A model generated the notes under the pieces. That model ran no database searches. It was not told the DNA's origin and worked only from the letters and a program-made list of their open reading frames with translations. From NCBI GenBank assembly GCA_002362105.1, contig DETD01000026.1, positions 1 through 64,000 on the forward strand: a stretch of 64,000 nt of DNA, read 5' to 3'. The position numbers and the translations under genes are program-made. Source of the DNA: Bacteroidales bacterium UBA3297. GTDB taxonomy: Bacteria > Bacteroidota > Bacteroidia > Bacteroidales > Paludibacteraceae. Below are positions 61,686 to 64,000 of the stretch, piece after piece (the stretch's first letter is position 1; each line of letters begins with the position of its first letter).

Positions 61686-62606
61686 TTATTGGTGCACTTG
61701 CTCTATGTCGTAAGGTGTCAACTGGTAGACGAAGTAGTTGATCCAGTTGTTGTAGAACAGGTTGGCATGGCTGCGCCAGCGCACAATAGGACCTTTCGAA
61801 GGGTCGTCGTCTTTGTAGTAGTGCTCAGGCATAAGAATGTGCAAGCCTTTGTCGAGATCGCGTTTGTACTCGTTGTCGAGGGTGTTCGGCGCATATTCCG
61901 GATGTCCTGTCAGATAGAACTCGCGGCCACCGCGTGCCGACATCATATAGATGCCCGCCTCTTTCGATTCGCTGAGGATGGTCAGCTCCGGCTCTTTCAG
62001 AATGTCGTTCTTGTCTAAACCGATGTGGCGGCTGTGAGGCACGTAGAACGTGTCGTCGAAACCTCTGAAGATAGGGTGTCTTGGGTCGTTTACCTTGTGC
62101 TCGAATATGCCGAAGCATTTTTCGTCTAGCCGCTTCTTCTGTATGCCGTAGTGGTAGTAGAGGCCGGCAAAGGCGCCCCAGCAGACATACAGGGTCGAGA
62201 AAACGTTAGTGCGCGCCCAGTCGAAGATGGTCTTCATCTCTTCCCAGTAGGTCACCTCTTCGTACTCGTAGTTCTCTAGAGGCGCGCCGGTAATAATCAT
62301 GCCGTCGTATTTGTGATGCTTCAACTCGCTGAATTTCTTGTAGAAGGCCAGCATGTGTTCGACCGGAGTGTGGGTCGACTGGTGGCTTTCCAACTGCATC
62401 AGGTCTATTTCTAGCTGTAGGGGTGTGTTTGAAAGCAAACGGACAAGGTCGGTCTCCGTCGTAATCTTAATTGGCATTAAGTTGAGGATGACAATCTTCA
62501 ATGGACGGATTTCCTGTGTGGATGCTTCTTCTGTCGTCTTTACGAAAATGTTTTCGTCTTGCAGCAGTTTGACTGCTGGCAGGTCTTTCGGAATGTTTAA
62601 TGGCAT
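61686..62606 (-). CDS. metA: Homoserine O-acetyltransferase (MetA family)
   Basis: Activates homoserine in methionine synthesis. It is 306 residues, the MetA (not MetX) fold. Catalytic Cys142 (YVCWGAFAG), His235 and Glu237 (TGHPEYAP) are at the canonical positions. Residue 111 is Glu (TGAPLENYEYE); in this family Glu at 111 goes with acetyl-CoA and Gly with succinyl-CoA, so despite the usual 'succinyltransferase' label the product should be O-acetylhomoserine, as needed by MetY at 6.1 kb. A strong SD (AGGAGG) lies 7 bases before the ATG. Divergent from the cinA-type gene. Confidence 0.94.
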   Translation of the reverse strand: MPLNIPKDLPAVKLLQDENIFVKTTEEASTQEIRPLKIVILNLMPIKITTETDLVRLLSNTPLQLEIDLMQLESHQSTHTPVEHMLAFYKKFSELKHHKYDGMIITGAPLENYEYEEVTYWEEMKTIFDWARTNVFSTLYVCWGAFAGLYYHYGIQKKRLDEKCFGIFEHKVNDPRHPIFRGFDDTFYVPHSRHIGLDKNDILKEPELTILSESKEAGIYMMSARGGREFYLTGHPEYAPNTLDNEYKRDLDKGLHILMPEHYYKDDDPSKGPIVRWRSHANLFYNNWINYFVYQLTPYDIEQVHQ

Positions 62607-62687
62607 CGTTACCTCCTTTTTTTATGAAAAGTAAGGGCCAAAGTGTGGACTCTTCCCCCCTCACGTATATTTAGGACTGCAAAGATA
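62607..62687 (-). promoter_or_regulatory. metA promoter core and leader
   Basis: On the minus strand TATCTTTG (62687-62680) is an exact -7 element. The ~70-nt leader contains GTGAGGG pairing with CCCTTAC and, inside it, CCACACTTTGG, then AAAAAAAGGAGG before the ATG. No known SAM riboswitch pattern was recognised, but the hairpin and strong SD allow for control at translation. Confidence 0.45.
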
Positions 62688-62708
62688 ACCATTATTTTTT
62701 TAATTGCG

Positions 62709-62716
62709 TATTTTTG
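62709..62716 (+). promoter_or_regulatory. -7 element of the cinA-type gene
   Basis: TATTTTTG ending 15 bases before the chosen start, so the leader would be very short. Confidence 0.4.
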
Positions 62717-62731
62717 CATTATCACTATAAT

Positions 62732-63250
62732 ATGGTATTTATGCTTGTGGATTTTACAAAGACATGGGATGCGACTGTTGAGGAGGCGGCTAAAATTGTG
62801 TTCGACCTGATGCGGGATCGACACCTTACCCTGGCCACAGCCGAAAGTTGCACCGGTGGAAACATAGCCCACCACATTACCCTGTTGCCCGGCAGCTCTG
62901 AGTTCTTCCTTGGGGGCGTTGTCAGTTATGCCAATTCGGTGAAGAACGGCGTGCTGGGGGTCGATATGGCCGATATAGAAAAATATGGTGCAGTCAGCCA
63001 GCCGGTCGTTGAACAGATGGCCGAAGGGGTGGCGCGCCTGACGGGGGCCGATGTGGCAGTCGCCACGTCGGGAATAGCAGGCCCGGGGGGCGGAACCGCC
63101 GACAAACCGGTAGGTACCGTCTGGATGGCGGCTGCAAACGGCGAAAAAACAATTTCGCACTGCTTCCATTTCGGAACGGAACGGCAGAAAAATATTGAAA
63201 ATGCCACTTCTATGGCTTTTTTTATGATAAAAGCACTTGTTGATAACTAA
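62732..63250 (+). CDS. CinA C-terminal-domain amidase (PncC type)
   Basis: Predicted nicotinamide-nucleotide amidase, recycling NMN. It is about 172 residues, only the C-terminal domain of full CinA. Motifs: TAESCTGGNIAHHIT (~33-47), FFLGGVVSYANSVKNGVLGV, and VATSGIAGPGGGTADKPVG near residue 115. Start ATG 62732 (MVFMLVDFTK) is chosen because the -7 element rules out the ATG at 62714; ATG 62741 is also possible. The promoter of rpmB lies in its last codons. Confidence 0.88.
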   Translation: MVFMLVDFTKTWDATVEEAAKIVFDLMRDRHLTLATAESCTGGNIAHHITLLPGSSEFFLGGVVSYANSVKNGVLGVDMADIEKYGAVSQPVVEQMAEGVARLTGADVAVATSGIAGPGGGTADKPVGTVWMAAANGEKTISHCFHFGTERQKNIENATSMAFFMIKALVDN

Positions 63251-63266
63251 TTTTTGACTATCTTTG
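63237..63266 (+). promoter_or_regulatory. Promoter of rpmB-rpmG
   Basis: TTG (63237-63239), 19 bases, TATCTTTG (63259-63266), overlapping the end of the cinA-type gene. Transcription would begin near 63273, leaving a leader of about 180 nt. Confidence 0.65.
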
Positions 63267-63273
63267 CGGTCGA

Positions 63274-63453
63274 TATCCACAAAAGGTATTCTCTCCTTTA
63301 AGTGGTTGTTATTAAAGTTAGTAGCAAAATCTGAATTGCAGTTTCTCCACAAAATGGTGCTCTGATGGTTACGCTGCTCGGCTTAGAATAGCCCGAGAAT
63401 CAGAGATGTCCCGCAATTCTTATTGAGATAATAACATAAAAGGATAAAATAAA
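63274..63453 (+). promoter_or_regulatory. Structured 5' leader of rpmB-rpmG
   Basis: Nested pairing is visible: GAATTGC (63333-63339) with GCAATTC (63413-63419); inside it CCA/TGG (63347-63357) and CTCTGAT (63360-63366) with ATCAGAG (63399-63405); and inside that CTCGGCT (63377-63383) with AGCCCGAG (63390-63397). This multibranch fold in front of ribosomal protein genes suggests an autoregulatory leader; not matched to a named RNA family. Confidence 0.5.
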
Positions 63454-63687
63454 ATGTCAAGAATTTGTCAGCTTACCGGAAAGAAAGCTCAGAACGGTAA
63501 CAACGTTTCTCACTCAAAGAGAAGAACACACAGACTGTTCAACGTTAATCTTCAGAAAAAGAAGTTCTATTGGCCAGAACAGGGCTGCTTCATCGAAATG
63601 AAGGTTTCTGCTAAGGCTATCCGTACTATCAATAAGAAGGGTATTAACGCTGCCCTTTTGGATGCTGCCAAGAAGGGCTTGGTCTAA
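63454..63687 (+). CDS. rpmB: 50S ribosomal protein L28
   Basis: A 77-residue large-subunit protein. Family pattern: MSRICQLTGKKAQNGNNVSH, then KRRTHRLFNVNLQKKKFYW and a C-terminal KAIRTINKKGI. First gene of the rpmB-rpmG-DUF4295 operon, which is preceded by the cinA-type gene, as is usual in Bacteroidota. Confidence 0.96.
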   Translation: MSRICQLTGKKAQNGNNVSHSKRRTHRLFNVNLQKKKFYWPEQGCFIEMKVSAKAIRTINKKGINAALLDAAKKGLV

Positions 63688-63708
63688 TCTTTTAAAATTT
63701 TTACGAAA

Positions 63709-63897
63709 ATGGCTAAGAAAAATAAAGAAGCAAGAGTTCAAGTTATCCTTGAATGCACTGAGATGAAAGAAAGCGGAATGCCTGGTACTTCTCGTTACAT
63801 CACTACCAAGAACCGTAAGAACTCTCCTGAACGTCTTGAGTTGAAGAAGTACAACCCAATTCTTCGTAAGTATACTATCCACAAGGAAATCAAGTAA
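63709..63897 (+). CDS. rpmG: 50S ribosomal protein L33
   Basis: A 62-residue protein with the L33 pattern RVQVILECTE...SRYITTKNRKNSPERLELKKY. It lacks the CxxC pairs of the zinc-binding form, so it is the zinc-independent type. Starts 21 bases after rpmB. Confidence 0.95.
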   Translation: MAKKNKEARVQVILECTEMKESGMPGTSRYITTKNRKNSPERLELKKYNPILRKYTIHKEIK

Positions 63898-63917
63898 TTT
63901 TAAATAAGCATTAAATC

Positions 63918-64000
63918 ATGGCAAAGAAAGTAGTTGCTACCCTCCAAAAGGGTGAAGGCCGTACCTATTCTAAGGTTATCAAGATGGTTAAGTCTCCAAA
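63918..64000 (+). CDS. DUF4295 small basic protein (5' part, cut by window end)
   Basis: The first 27 codons read MAKKVVATLQKGEGRTYSKV and onward, the start of a ~50-residue Lys-rich protein that follows L33 in Bacteroidota and is probably ribosome-associated. In related genomes ftsY usually follows this gene; here ftsY lies at 49.5 kb, so what follows beyond the window is open. Confidence 0.85.
   Translation, partial: MAKKVVATLQKGEGRTYSKVIKMVKSP

Noticed and set aside
1..64000. CRISPR array
   Set aside because: No regularly spaced identical repeats with unique spacers and no cas-like gene.

Overview
The window looks like a chromosomal segment of a Bacteroidales (Bacteroidota) bacterium. 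The evidence is type IX secretion (T9SS) genes of the GldJ and PorT kind, proteins ending in T9SS sorting domains, hybrid two-component systems of the Bacteroides type, surface-lipoprotein export signals, DUF4295 and DUF4197 genes, and repeated promoter cores of the form TTTG-N19..21-TAnnTTTG in place of the usual -35/-10 pair. Two enzyme families secreted or predicted to act on cellulose (GH44 and GH9) suggest a plant-fibre degrader, perhaps from a gut or rumen; that is inference.

Layout. 1-2.1 kb: end of a ribosomal operon (rpsD-rpoA-rplQ). 2.3-5.2 kb, minus strand: pyrH, an NlpC/P60 hydrolase with six LysM repeats, tRNA-Ser(CGA). 5.3-8.4 kb: a LuxR-type regulator divergent from metY-cysK (sulfur assimilation). 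8.6-13.9 kb: a YejM/LapC-like membrane sulfatase-fold protein, a PorT-like barrel and a DUF5686 outer-membrane protein. 14.25-19.94 kb: an AT-rich tandem duplication of a two-gene cassette of unknown function, the least ordinary part of the window. 20.2-36.1 kb: housekeeping genes (typA, MATE pump, frr, rsgA, a sensor kinase, dnaG, comF-like, LolD-like ABC ATPase, diadenylate cyclase, folP) with three lipoprotein genes. 36.4-43.1 kb: gldJ, murF, a membrane-anchored protein, an LTA-synthase-type sulfatase-fold protein, a radical SAM protein and a small barrel. 43.1-49.0 kb: hybrid two-component system (HTCS) 1 with a T9SS-exported GH44. 49.5-52.6 kb: ftsY-rimO and riboflavin synthase. 53.9-61.5 kb: HTCS 2 followed by two GH9 genes. 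61.7-64 kb: metA, cinA-type amidase, and rpmB-rpmG-DUF4295, the last cut by the window end.

How parts fit. MetA has glutamate at position 111, which marks an acetyl-transferring enzyme, and so supplies O-acetylhomoserine to MetY; both genes carry strong Shine-Dalgarno sequences, unlike most genes here. The two HTCS proteins (periplasmic propeller sensor, kinase, receiver, AraC domain in one chain) each precede cellulase-type genes with no SusC/SusD pair, a regulator-plus-T9SS arrangement. In that set GH44 and the first GH9 have C-terminal sorting domains and should reach the surface, while the second GH9 has only a signal peptide and may work on cellodextrins in the periplasm. PorT-like and GldJ are parts of the export machinery the surface enzymes need. 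No insertion sequence, prophage or CRISPR array was seen.
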